Positions 1-10,830 of a DNA stretch of 25,404 nucleotides are shown here, one piece after another. Source of the DNA: Stephanodiscus triporus (Eukaryota > Bacillariophyta > Thalassiosirophyceae > Thalassiosirales > Thalassiosiraceae); contig JALLAZ010000217.1 in assembly GCA_036939755.1 (NCBI GenBank), positions 1 through 25,404 on the forward strand, given 5' to 3'. Made by a program: the position numbers and the translations under genes. Each line of letters opens with the position of its first letter. Position 1 is the first letter of the stretch. The notes under the pieces were generated by a model. That model saw nothing but the letters and a program-made list of their open reading frames with translations. It searched no databases and was not told the DNA's origin.

Positions 1-3
1 TCT

Positions 4-25
4 CCCCCCCCCCCCCCCCCCCCCC
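4..25. repeat. poly-C tract (22 C)
   Basis: An uninterrupted run of 22 cytosines lies at the left edge, just before the first recognisable transporter codons at about position 40. It probably sits in the 3' part of an intron, where it would act as an extreme polypyrimidine tract ahead of an AG at 39-40, but the upstream exon is outside the window. The run length may be an assembly approximation. Confidence 0.8.
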
Positions 26-39
26 ACATCACCTCGAAA

Positions 40-1283
40 GTGTACAAATGCATCGCGGCTTCATCGATCTTCGTCGTCATGTGCTTCCTCCGCGGCTTCG
101 CGATCGACGACCCCTCCGCATCCTCGTCGTCGTCCTTCACGAGAGAGAACGTTGGATACCTCGTCCTCAGCTCGACCCTGGGGATAATAATCGGCGACGT
201 CCTATGGCTCGAGGGACTGCGCCTCCTCGGCCCGAAGCGCGTCATCGTGATCGATTCCGTCAGGCCATTCGGGGCGGCGCTCCTGGGATGGGTCGTGCTC
301 GACGAGGCGTTGGGTCCCGCGGCGTTCGGGGGGATGGCGCTGACGGTGGCGGGGGTGGGGATCGTCGCCTGGGAGGAAGGGATGACGGAAGACGACGACG
401 CGATGACGACGACGACCGCCGCGACGAGAGGAAATGTCGTCCCGACGACGAGGCCGGTGGACCGCCGTCGGGACGACGACGACGTCGGACGTCGGACGGC
501 GGACGGGCTCGGCGGGATCGACTCGCTCGACGGCAAGGAGGGGGCCGTCGTCGTCGCGCCCCGTCCGGACGATACCGCGCGCGTCTCCCTCTCCGCCGAC
601 GAGAATTCCGTCGTCGAGAACGACGGAGACTATCGCGACGGCGACGGCGACTCGGCGGGACGTGGACGGCGACGACGCGGATACGCCTGCACGATCGTGA
701 ACGTGTTCGCCGATTCGGCGGGATCGTTGCTGACGAAGATGCACGGGGGGGGGATGACGACGTGGTCGATCAACCTGATACGGTTCGGATACGCGGGTGT
801 GGTGCTTGGGGGGTATCGGCGGCGATGAGGATACGCGAGAAGATGACGACGTCGTCGCGACGACCGTCGTTGGGATCGTCGTCGGGAGGAGGGGACGGAG
901 AAGGACATGGAGGGACGGAACGGCAAAAAAACGACAATGGTCGCGACGCATCAATTGACGGCACTGACGATTCAATTCACGCTGTCGCCTCGTGCGGTCC
1001 GCTTGCCCCCCCGCAGTGGTATGAATTGCCGACCTTGACGAGGAGGGGATGGCTCAATATTAACGCGGGAGTGGTGTTGGTCACATTCCTCTGCCCAGCA
1101 TTTTCGAATTACTCCCTCTTCCGATTGGCGCTAGGACTCGCGGTGGCCTTGGGGAGCGTGGGGCCCCTGTATGGCCTCATCCTGGACTGGCCCTTCAGGG
1201 GCAGGAGGCCGACAGCGTACGGTTGCGCCGGAGCGCTTTTGGCCATCGCGGGCGTCGTGATACTTTGCCTCTGGGGCACATGA
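40..1283 (+). CDS. DMT/EamA-family membrane transporter, 5'-partial, with a frame break near 808-813
   Basis: This is the 3' part of a drug/metabolite-transporter (EamA) protein, a multi-pass permease; its substrate cannot be told. The first visible codons (V-Y-K-C from 40) follow a poly-C tract, so the true start lies upstream in another exon. Four hydrophobic segments appear between 40 and 380. One is the glycine-rich IIIGDVLWLEGLRLLG region and another contains VIVIDSVRPFGAALLGW. An acidic, repetitive loop follows (about 380-680), then the second half with NLIRFGYAGVVLGG. At that point the frame stops (tga at 826-828), but the family sequence continues in another frame as WYELP from 1017, TFLCPAFSNYSLF, SVGPLYG and a last helix ending at the tga at 1281-1283. 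One missing G in the run of six at 808-813 would restore a continuous helix and loop. An intron with a donor near 799 or 802 and the acceptor at 1016 is the alternative. Family call firm, junction uncertain. Confidence 0.78.
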
Positions 1284-1605
1284 ACGTAGCACAGTAATAA
1301 TGACAGCACAGTGTTGCTTCTATTCTGTTGTTAATTCAAACCGGTCGAATTGCCACAACAGTTCGAGATAGGGGGCACTAAAGGTTGCGAGCCGAGTAGG
1401 TCCGCACATTTGAGGTGTTTTTACGACTGTCCAGTAGTTGCCAAACAAGAATTAGTTCCACTAGTAAACATTTGTTCACATATCATCATCGAATAAAAAA
1501 GTCAGTGAGAGCACCCTCAGCGCATTTCAATACCTATTCAATGATTCATTTATCTGCTGGTACGTGCGAATCTCGGGGGCAAACAATGTCATCTGCGCTC
1601 GGCCA
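1284..1605. other. convergent 3' intergenic region
   Basis: 322 bp between the stop codons of the transporter (+) and AMP deaminase (-). It is AT-richer than the flanking genes and must hold both 3' UTRs. I see no convincing ORF, RNA gene or repeat. Confidence 0.6.
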
Positions 1606-4600
1606 TCAAAGCTGGTTTTGCTCGGGAAAGTCCGGTACCTCCGAGATGTTATCAAAAAGGATCTTCCTCTGGCCGTTCCGGGCATCCCCGAACTGATGCA
1701 TCATCTCCTGCAAAACGGTCTTTCCCTTTCCCGCCGCAAGGAGGATGACCATCAAGTGTTCCAACGCGAGATGCTCGGCACGAAATTTCGCCCGTATGAG
1801 AGGAACGTGGGTTTTGTTTTCATCGCAGTGCGTGACCCCTCGCTTGTAATGAGGGCCGATCCATTGCGCCTTTAGGTGATTCTCGAAGCCCGATTGGTAA
1901 ACGCTGTTTCTGGCGATTTCGGAGACGTCTGTCATGGATAGATCAAAGGATGCTCGAGCGACGGAATATTCTACAGACAGTCGGCAGACAGTGACGGAAA
2001 GACGGATAGGAGGAGAAACAAACACTAAATGAGCCTTGATACGATCTCACCTTCCAGCAAAGCATCGTCCGACATGTGAAAGAGCAGCGGGTCGTCTGTT
2101 GACAGCGTTACATTGAGCCCACGTTTGAAAAAATTTGGAAACGGATTCTGATTTAACTTCCGAAAGAGGAAGTTATTCGAGAGCGGTGAAACCGATAGTC
2201 CAATCTGTTATATACGTGTGGTGTGTCAGCGTTTAGCCAATTGATGTGGTTTCCTGGGCTTATGCGAGTGATTTGTGCAATTTTAACACATACCTGATCC
2301 AAGTAATATAAATACTGAAGCGAAACCTGCTTATCCAGATTGATGCCGTGATTGATGGACAGGCTCAGCATGTAAGTCGCGGCTAAATGCATCGGGTCTC
2401 CCGTTTCGCCTGCATGAGGCCTGAATGAAAATGTATTCAGACCTCTCGACTTCCTGACCCTGTTCAAAACTTCGATGTTCGCCCACAGATAATACATTTG
2501 CCAGCTATACGCGGGGTTGTCTTCCCTCTTCCAAGAAGAAGGCAAACAACACGAAAGTGGTGCCTCTAGGGCGCCCTCGTCGTCCACGCTGTCGAATCCA
2601 ACGATATGCGACAAAAGCTCCGCCACCTCCGGGTGCTTTTCGGGATGCAGCGTCGCATCGAACAAGGGACAGAATAGGTTCTCCAGCATATCCTGAAACG
2701 AGTGATTACCCTTGCCCTTTTGGCAATACACGCGCCACAGACGTGGCACTTGGACGAGCCAGCGATTGTGAGATGATAGCATGTTCCCGCATTCCCAATC
2801 GCGCAATACCCACTTGGCAAGCTTCTTCCACTCGTCGCTCTCCATGCCGTAGATAGACAGTCTCATCTCGGCTGCCGACGCGTGTCCCTTCGCCTTCTCG
2901 TGGCGTTGTAAAACCTTCTTTGTCAATTCGGCGAAGAACCTGCGATTGGGGGAATGCACCACCCGCTTCAGTTTACGACGAGATCGCGTCGAATGATGAA
3001 GCAGTAAAACACGCGCACGCACCTGCCATCGATGTGGTTGTCCGTCTTCAGGAATATCTTCCTCATTTGGGCCATGCGAAATGGACTGTACTTGTCGTTG
3101 AAGTTATCGAAACGTTGGTACGTCGAGTAATCCGCAAGTACGCTGAAGGCGTCGATCGTGAGGTGATCCGAGTCCAGGCCCGCGCGTCGGAACACCTCCC
3201 TCAGCGTCTGACCGTCCTCCATCACGACGGTATCCCCCTCGTTCTCGAGCTTGTCCCTGACGAAGTTGACGAACTGCTTCGCGCTCGCCGCCGCCGCCAG
3301 GTGTATGTGGTTGTCGACCTTCATCGTGCGGTAGAAGTCCGTGCCGAGGAGCTCGCTCTGGGCCTCGTCCTCGACCGCGCCGTTGACGGTCACGTGCATC
3401 TTGAACGCCGAGCTTAGCATCTGCAGCCGCTGGAAGGAGAAGGAGCGCAATACCCCCGACGATGCCATCTCCACGAGTCGGTGGTAATCGGATGCGAAGG
3501 ACGACAGGGGAGGGACGACGACGAGGTTGTTGGTCCGGCGGAAGTCCGCGGCGGCGTAGATTTCGACGACCCCGTCGCTCCCGAAGACGTATTCGAGACG
3601 GGGGGACGACGTCGTCGTCTTCGCATCGTCCGCCGTCGACGACGACGACGACCTCGTTCCCCCCGCGGCGCTGGGCTTTCGATCGTCGACGATTTCGCCG
3701 TCGAGATCGCGAGGTCGCTCGTTCGTGCGCACAGCGGTCGATCCCTCCTCGGCGGCGTTCGTAGTCCTGGCGGATCCGTCCGCGGCCGTCCTCCTCGTCC
3801 CCGCCAACGAGCACTTCACCCCCTCTCCTCCGAAGTACTTCTTCCTCATCAACCTCGCCTCCACGATGGATTTCGCCGCCGCCTCGTGCTCGGGCGTGAT
3901 GGAGCCGCTGCCGTAGAAGATGAGAGAGCGCGTGAAGGATAGGGATTCGCGACCTGGAAGAAGTGTAAATAGGCAAAACGGGGATTGTAAACTCATAAGA
4001 GGGAGGACAGCGAGAAAAAAGGGGGTTTCTCGGAGGAGAGTCGCGTCGCGGATGCAGGGGCACTTACACGGCCAATTCTCGTCCTGGATCGTCGGGAGAC
4101 GCGAAAGGGTTTAAGGAGAAGTAGGAGGAGGAGGGAGGGGGGAGGGAGGGAGGGAGGGAGATGCGTGAGATGCGATGATAGCATGTGCGAATGGAGGACG
4201 AACGGACATCGCCTCCTTATTTTTGTCGCGTCCAAACTCACCGCCGGACGCTCCCTCGCCGGCGGATCCACCACGCGAGCGCCTCCTCCTCCCCCTCCAT
4301 CGTCGACGCCGTCTTCGTCTGCACATGCCCCTTCGTCCTGAAAACTCTTGTTAGCGATCCTCGCGCTCGACGATCCCCCGTCCAAGTCGTCGGCCATCGC
4401 GCCGCCGCCGTCGCCGCCGCCGTCGCCGTCGCGCCATCGTCTCTTGCGAGAATATTTCTCCTCGTCGGCGTGATCGTAGTTCGTCAGGACGCTGTAATCC
4501 GACTGCCCGCTCTTCCTCGAATTCTTGCGCAGGCGCAGGATGGGCTCTTGGAGGAAAATCGATGGTTTTCGAGGGAAGACAAAAACAATGACGCGCGAAA

Positions 4601-4816
4601 AGCCGAGAGGGGGTGGGAAAGGACGACGAGATGAGGAGAGACTCTTTAATATAATATTATGACGAATCCGATTCCCGATCCCCCCCTCCCCTCCCCTCGG
4701 AACTACTCACCTGGAACGCTATCTTCGTTGACATTCATTTGTTTTGTTTTCCCGGTCGATCGGTCGGTCCCCGATGATGGGCGGGTAGGTTTGGAAAGAT
4801 TCGTCGCCTCCTCCAT
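1606..4816 (-). CDS. AMPD: AMP deaminase (7 exons, 840 aa)
   Basis: Converts AMP to IMP and ammonia in the purine nucleotide cycle; presumably cytosolic, since I see no targeting signal. Exons on the minus strand: 4816-4711, 4546-4242, 4083-4068, 3953-3023, 2939-2294, 2204-2051 and 1970-1606. All introns are GT-AG (80-164 nt), and the phases sum to exactly 841 codons with the stop. The start is the first ATG after an in-frame stop. Residues 1 to about 175 are family-poor and charged, and a long Ser/Asp-rich insert follows near 175-250. The catalytic half is clear: HIH at 358-360, HAGE at 628-631, NHG with His650, and STDDP with Asp705. The spacing of His360, His628, His650 and Asp705 matches the metal ligands and proton acceptor of animal AMP deaminases as I remember them. 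The C-terminus keeps the family's EIARNSVYQSGF segment. The third exon is only 16 nt, and that junction is the weakest. The gene is divergent from the ABC1 kinase gene. Confidence 0.93.
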
Positions 4817-5076
4817 TCCCGCCAAAAGTTCCACCACTCTATCCAGGACTCCCGACTAGCGAGTGAGCTCCACGAGATTCGAAATTTCCTCTCCGAGTGA
4901 TCGACGAGTTTCAGTTTTTGTGTGTGTGCTGTGGTGTGGTGGTGTCCGAAGAAGAAGTGATGGGAGTTGGCGCGGATTTATTTATTGGGAGAGCAAACAG
5001 TCGTTTAATACACCGCGGCTCTAAACTAGGTAGCGCCCTAAATCATTATCGAGGCTGGACATAATAATTTAATACA
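4817..5076. promoter_or_regulatory. shared upstream region of AMP deaminase and ABC1 kinase genes
   Basis: 260 bp separate the two divergent start codons, so the two promoters must share this spacer. It holds a GT-rich stretch near 4918-4950 and an AT-rich stretch near 4975-5000 that includes an ATTGG (inverted CCAAT). Motif assignment is speculative; the divergent layout is what is seen. Confidence 0.5.
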
Positions 5077-8000
5077 ATGGCGACGTCCCGCCCTCAACCT
5101 CGCGTCGTCGTCGTTTTCGCTCGTCTCGTCCGTCGCATGGCGCTCCTCCCGTCCGCGGCGACGATCGCGATCGCGATAACGATCACGACGGCGACGTGGA
5201 ATCCGATGGCCGTCGCGTCGGCGTTCGCCCCCGCGGTCGTCTCCCGCCGTCCCCCGCCTCGGGAGGGACTGCGCTTTCGCGAGGCTGTCGACGGCGAAAA
5301 CGAAAACGGCGAAAACGACGACCCCGTCGTGGCCGCCGCACGGGGAGGGACGACGACGACTACGACGACGACGACGACGAATGGACCGAAGAAGAAACGA
5401 CGTGCCGCCGTGTCCCTCACGGTGAACGTCAATCCCCGCGTCGTGTCCACGAGACAATTCGACAGCAACGACATACGGATAATTAGGGCGACGAGGGCGA
5501 CGACGACGACGACGACGCGAGGGGGGGACAGCGAGGAAATCGGTGGCGACGACGAGGACGTCGGCCGGGGCGGTCGATCGAACGACTCGCGATCGTCGTC
5601 GTCGGACGACGGAATCATCGACGACGACGTCGATTCCAAAAGTGTCCGTCGACTGCATAAGGCGAGACGTTTGCTCGAGATGGCACAGATCTCTCCGTCG
5701 CAGCGATTGGAGAGGATGCAGATGCAGAGGGAGGGGACGAACTACGACGACGACGACGACGACGATAACGACAACATCTCGCCGCGGAGGAGGAGTGGCA
5801 ACAGCGGTAGCAAGACGGCCGCCGCGGACGATTATTACGCCACCACGGTCGTGCCGATGGGGAGTTACTCCATGCGCTTCGGCGGGTACGGCTCGTTGGA
5901 GGAGGAATTGGAAAGGCGAGATACGGTGGAGGTGCAGATGAGGATGGCCGACACGTTCGACAGGTACGATGCGTACATATGCACGAGGGGGTTGGGGGGG
6001 GGATGGGGCGGGGGGCCTACGTCGTCCCTAATCCGGTTACGGTTCCGACGTTTCACACCGCGAATATTCACCGGGGTGGGGGGGGGGACGTAGCGTGGAT
6101 AATCTTGTCGATTCGAAGAGCAGCCTCCTCCCCGGCGGACGGTGGGTGAATGCGAAGAAAGAAATCAACGGGCCGGGCGGACCTCCCCGAACAGCGTCGA
6201 CGTCGTCCTCTCCCAGATCCGCCTTCATCTCCAAACGGTATTACAAGCCCCCCGGCGTGGGGGACGTGGGGTACACCGGGGCGGAAGCGTCGTCGTTTTC
6301 GTCGCCGACCTCCGGGGGGGGGGGACAGGTGGCCGAGCCCCTGGTCCGGTACGACCCCGTCGCGGCCGAGAGGCTGCTATTCGCCCAGCCCGCCAAGTGG
6401 CTCGTGCGCAACGTGCAGATCGCGCTGCCCCTGGGGCTGTGGGTGGGTGGGATAGTCCTCGACGTGGCCACGGGCGTCGAGGAGGCCAATCGCACCCGTC
6501 GCGCGAGGGAGCTGAATTCGATAATCGCAAGCCTCGGACCGGCGATCATAAGTGAGGGTTTTTTTTTATTTTTCTGATATCGATCGTTTTCGTTTCGTCT
6601 CCCCGCCACCCCCCCACCTCCCGTTGATTTGGGGAATTAATCGACTCATGATCGTGTACTTCCATACCATTTCCATTTTCTTTTGTTCGCGCAGAGGCGG
6701 GACAGGCGCTCGCGTCCCGACCGGACCTTCTCCCCGGAGAATATCTGGAAGAGTTGCAAAAGTTGCAGGACGACGTGCCCACGTTCGGGAACGAGATCGC
6801 GTTCCGCATCGTAGAGGAGGAGCTGAATCAGAAGTTCGTCGACGTTTTCGAGTTGATCGAGCCGGAGCCGGTGGCGGGTACGTGTTCCATTTTGTTTAGC
6901 GACGATTTGCGTATTCCGATCGGAGGCGCGAATTCAACTGTGCGTTGTTCACCTTCTTTCTTATCTCCGATTCCAACTCCACTCTAATCTGCACAGCCGC
7001 GTCGATAGGTCAAGGTACGTGTGCCATTCGAGCGACGATTCGTTCCATCGAAAAGGCAAGAATTGACCTTTCGTTGCCTCGCCGTTATTTTTATTTCTTT
7101 GCTCGCTTGTCTCCCCGTTGGTCAAGTATACAAGGGCAGACTGAAAAGCAATGGACAGACAGTGGCCATCAAAATCCAGCGGCCCAACACGGAAGAGATC
7201 GTCGCGTTGGACTTGTACGTTCTTCGTTGGTGGGGAGGAGTGTATAATTCTATATTTAAGCTGCTTGGACGGGATATAAATCTTCAATCAGTGATGGACG
7301 ACTTCGGCAAATTACTGTACGGCGAGATCGACTACGTGGCTGAGGCGGCAAACGCGCGACGGTTCTCAGAGTTGTACGCCGAAGACGCCATCGCGGACGT
7401 CTTCGTGCCGAAGGTCTACGCGGAGTTGACCACTAGGAAGGTCCTGACGATGGAATGGGTTGACGGGTTCAGGTTGACGGACAGCGAGAGCCTAAAGGCC
7501 AACAATCTCGATCGCAAGAAGCTCGTGGATACACTGGTTCAGTGCTCGTTGAGACAAATCATGGGCTCCGGTTTCTTTCACGCCGGTGAGTTTGCTCGGT
7601 TTATCATCAGTTACTTACTTACTGTCATGCTTCGTCCAACTTTCTCGCCAACCACTCTCAGATCCACACGCCGGAAATCTTCTCGCCACTCGCGATGGGC
7701 GACTATGCTACCTCGGTGAGGTCGCTCCTGGTTATCATTGTATCGCATTGAACCCGGCTAATAACTCATCATACAGCTTCGTCGGACTTTTTCCACGACC
7801 GTCATCAGACTTTGGAATGATGAGTTATGCCGATGCCACCCAAAGGAATGGATTCCTCCTCGCTGTCGTTCATATTGTCAATCGTGACTGGGGAGAGCTC
7901 GTCCGCGTGTATCAACGCCTGGGATTTATTCCGGAAGGGACGGATGTTCGACCGATTGAGTTGGCATTAGAAAAGGCGCTGCCGGATGTCCTGAGCGCCG

Positions 8001-8923
8001 ATATCAGCGAATTGAACTTCAAAAATGTCGTTGGAAAGCTGGGCGACATCATGTACACTTATCCCTTCTCCCTTCCTCCATTTTACATTAGCATCATTCG
8101 CTGTCTTGGCGTGTTGGAAGGACTTGCAATCCAAGTTGATCCTAAGTCGAGAATCATCAGCGAGGCCTATCCCTACGTGGCAAATCGCGTCTTAACGGAT
8201 GATTCGCAGGAGGAACTGAGGGAGGCGTTACGTAGACTTATTTTCACTGCGGATGGACATATACGATGGAGTCGGCTGGAGTCGCTGCTCGACGAAGCAA
8301 AAGAGTCAACTGGCTTTGACATTGTGCCAGCTGTAAGCAAGCTGGTCGACTTTGTCATTTCGAGTGAAGGTGGGGGGCTACTTGATGACATTGCCGACCA
8401 GATTGTCTTGGAGGCTGATTCTCTGGCCCGAGATACTGTGCTGTACATAACAAATGCAGTAGGTTTATTAGCAAAGGCAGATGCACAAGCGGCGGCGAAA
8501 GCTTTACGTTCATTGTTTGACCATTTACAAGACAGGCAAATCAATGAGCAAGAAGGTGGGAAAGATTCGCCATCATCTGCCACCACAGCCATTGCCAAAC
8601 TCTTAAATAGCATAGTAGAAACTCTCCCCGAACCAACCCCGGCAATGCAGCGAACAATGAAGATCGGACAAGTCTTAGGAACACGAGGTGTATCTTCCTT
8701 GGCAGCTACATCAAATAGCAACAGTGCCGCTGCTGACACAGTCAACACAATCAACAAATTTATACCGCTGGTGCGTAAACTCTCGCAAGAACCGAGGGTG
8801 ACAAGCAAGGCTAGTGAGGTAGTGGCACGTTTAGGCGAACGATTAGTCAGTAGAGGTTTGAGAGTAGCATTTAGATTGCCTCCGCCAGCATTCGAAACAA
8901 GTAATTCTGGCAAGGACAAATAA
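5077..8923 (+). CDS. plastid-targeted ABC1/UbiB-type atypical kinase (ABC1K; 7 exons, 1057 aa)
   Basis: ABC1K proteins are atypical kinases or ATPases; plastid members act in prenylquinone metabolism and plastoglobules. Exons: 5077-5963, 6094-6551, 6695-6877, 6997-7014, 7127-7585, 7662-7715 and 7809-8923. All are GT-AG and the phases sum to 1058 codons. The N-terminus has a hydrophobic segment followed by ASAFAP (Phe50), the diatom plastid-import motif; Met21 is an alternative start. Residues 60-290 are acidic and low-complexity. The family core is complete: KAGQALASRPDLLP from Lys449, the Ala-rich AAASIGQVYKG loop at about 509-519, VAIK with Lys531, EIDYVAEAAN around Glu582, DPHAGN from Asp669 and DFGMMS from Asp687. 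A long C-terminal region of about 370 residues follows. The fourth exon is only 18 nt and encodes the core of AASIGQ. The first intron's acceptor could be 6093, 6120 or 6123; all keep the frame. The substrate is unknown. Confidence 0.93.
5987..6015 (+). other. G-quadruplex-like motif inside intron 1 of the ABC1K gene
   Basis: Four G-runs occur in 29 nt: G5, TT, G9, AT, G4, C, G6. They lie on the coding (RNA) strand inside the first intron, and another G-run lies at 6073-6087 just before the predicted acceptor. The pattern fits a very stable quadruplex in the pre-mRNA. No folding computation was done. Confidence 0.6.
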
Positions 8924-9108
8924 ATGATACACACTGCCCTTTTAAGTGTAAGGAGAGAGGACTAACAATCAAATATACATTTATTCCAACACTCCAACAC
9001 CAGCTATCAAAAGAGGGATAAGAATTGAAAAACTATGACAGATACAGGCAGTTAATTGATGGTGCTTTTTTCCAAAGCCATCCCTCCCTTTCCCCTTTCC
9101 CAGTTTAC

Positions 9109-10521
9109 TCACAGTCCCATCTCACTCCAAGAATCCAACCAAGCAAACTCCCTATAATCACAGAGTATCTCGTCCCCTGTCTTTATATCCTCCGTGGCAT
9201 AGTATTCCATCATGCACATGGTATCTCCCTCTTTTCCGCATCTGACGTTCGGCGGATCCCAATCCTTCTCAAAACGTCCCTCGTTCAGCAGCGACCCGTT
9301 GTCGAAGTCAGCCACTATGACGAGGTCACCGTCCTCCTCGAGGGTCTGAACCCACGACCAGACCAGCACGTCGCACGCCGTTCCGGAGTCGAACGGACCG
9401 TCCTCGCCATGTCGCTCGTATATGTGGAATAGGAACAGCCGCCAGGTGTGCCCCCTCGTGAAGATGACGGTGTTGTTCGTAGCCTTGAATACCATCTCCC
9501 CCTTCGCGATGTCGCGCTTCGCCTTCAGGCCACGCCCCTTCCCGACCGATTGGAAGGGCTCCATTGGCGGATCGAACGAGTCCTGGCCGAATTGATAGGT
9601 CCTGTCAGGCTCGTTCTTCTTTTTGGGGAGCGACTTTTTATCAACCTCGGCAAAATCCCGCCAGAGCTGCCGCACCTCTGACCACATTTCAGGTGTATAC
9701 AACGGACGGGAGAGGGCAAAGGATCGCGCGCAGCCGAAGTATGCGTGGAGTTGCCAGTAGGTGAACGAGTACCAATGGCTCGGGTCCATTTTGTCCACCA
9801 TGTCCGCCTCTTTTTTTACGTCGTAGTAAATATCCTCTCGGACAGTGTGGTCTGTAATGCCATCGTACAAGGCCTTGAATTCGGGATCATTCTCCAGAAA
9901 CAACCTCTTTTCTTGGTCATTTTCCCCATCCTCGTCGACGTCCTCGTCTTCGGAATCGTCATCGTCGTCATCATCATCCCGCTGCATTACCTGCGGCACG
10001 CGCGGCGTCTTCAGCATTTCCAACCTCTCCCACTCGCTCTCGAGCGCCGCCATGCCAAATTGGACCTGCCACAGCTCCTCTTCGACATTGTCCCCATACG
10101 TGAAGTCGGCGACGACCTCGCCGTCGGGGTTGATTTCCGCCATCCCGTCGCCAATCATCCCCTCCCGCAGCGAGCTGTAGAGCAGCCGGTGCGACCTCGT
10201 TTGGTAATTCGTCAGCGCCTGCCGCATCATGATCTCGTAGTCTCCAACATCCTCGTAGTCCTCCTCCTCATCTTCCTCGTCTTCGCTGCCGTAGTCGTCC
10301 TCTTCCTCATCGTCATCGTCGTCGCCGTCGTCGCCGCCGCCGACCAAGTCTGGGGGGAAAGCGTTGTCCGGATTATCGGCCACATCGTAATTGGTGAGGC
10401 CAGGGAACGAGGCGGGGGCAGCATCGACGACGGGATCGGCAGAGGCGATTGCCAGCATCAATATTGCCGTCGAGAGGAGGGCGGCGGCTGCTCTCATTGT
10501 TGTCATCTTGTGATGGGACAA
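9109..10521 (-). CDS. SET-domain protein with N-terminal signal peptide (470 aa)
   Basis: SET domains transfer methyl groups from S-adenosylmethionine to lysine. The single open frame starts at 10521; Met6 or Met9 is an equally good start. A hydrophobic run around residues 10-28 ending in ASA-DP looks like a signal peptide, which is odd for this family. No phenylalanine follows the cleavage site, so a plastid address is not indicated. Residues 61-95 and 182-202 are strongly acidic (Asp/Glu runs). The SET fold occupies about 325-457: GKGRGLKAKRDIAKGEMVF at the start, DFDNGSLLNEG near 405-415 in place of the usual N-H-S block, and GDEILCDY at 449-456 as the closing tyrosine motif. The end (EMGL, stop at 9109) looks natural. 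The altered N-H-S block leaves catalytic activity uncertain. The gene is divergent from the PLK4-like gene and tail-to-tail with ABC1K (185 bp apart). Confidence 0.85.
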   Translation of the reverse strand: MSHHKMTTMRAAAALLSTAILMLAIASADPVVDAAPASFPGLTNYDVADNPDNAFPPDLVGGGDDGDDDDDEEEDDYGSEDEEDEEEDYEDVGDYEIMMRQALTNYQTRSHRLLYSSLREGMIGDGMAEINPDGEVVADFTYGDNVEEELWQVQFGMAALESEWERLEMLKTPRVPQVMQRDDDDDDDDSEDEDVDEDGENDQEKRLFLENDPEFKALYDGITDHTVREDIYYDVKKEADMVDKMDPSHWYSFTYWQLHAYFGCARSFALSRPLYTPEMWSEVRQLWRDFAEVDKKSLPKKKNEPDRTYQFGQDSFDPPMEPFQSVGKGRGLKAKRDIAKGEMVFKATNNTVIFTRGHTWRLFLFHIYERHGEDGPFDSGTACDVLVWSWVQTLEEDGDLVIVADFDNGSLLNEGRFEKDWDPPNVRCGKEGDTMCMMEYYATEDIKTGDEILCDYREFAWLDSWSEMGL

Positions 10522-10830
10522 AATAAATTAGTAGGTACTTATGTACCAACGGACGGACCGGTTCTCAACAATTTTATGACCGTTGGGAATCCGTGCACGG
10601 TGACACACTGTCGCTACTGTCGGAATTACTAAATACCGAAAGAATATTACCCTCTCTATTATTCCCTCTACACATACCCCCAGGATTGATTCCCAGAGAG
10701 TCGCCTGCTAGCTGCAAAGGTAGTACCATACGTACGTACTCTACAACAAAACGATAAACGCGCCAAATCACAAAAAGTCATTGCCCATCCCACATTCAAA
10801 CCAAGTCGGCCGCACCAGCAGAGCCCATCC
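10522..10830. promoter_or_regulatory. shared upstream region of SET and PLK4-like genes
   Basis: 309 bp between divergent start codons, much more AT-rich than the two 5' coding ends. It contains a short inverted repeat, GGTAC-ttat-GTACC (10534-10547), and a 10-bp palindrome TACGTACGTA (10729-10738) carrying two ACGT cores of the kind bound by bZIP factors. Function is inferred only. Confidence 0.45.

Noticed and set aside
48..1010. Second + strand frame through the transporter rich in Arg/Gly/Asp
   Set aside because: Only its last part (from about 1017, possibly from about 813) matches the transporter family; the earlier part is a shadow of the real frame.
5038..5658. Long open frames antisense to ABC1K exon 1
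   Set aside because: They consist of Arg/Ser/Val runs produced by GAC/ACG triplet repeats of the real coding strand; no domain and no start context.
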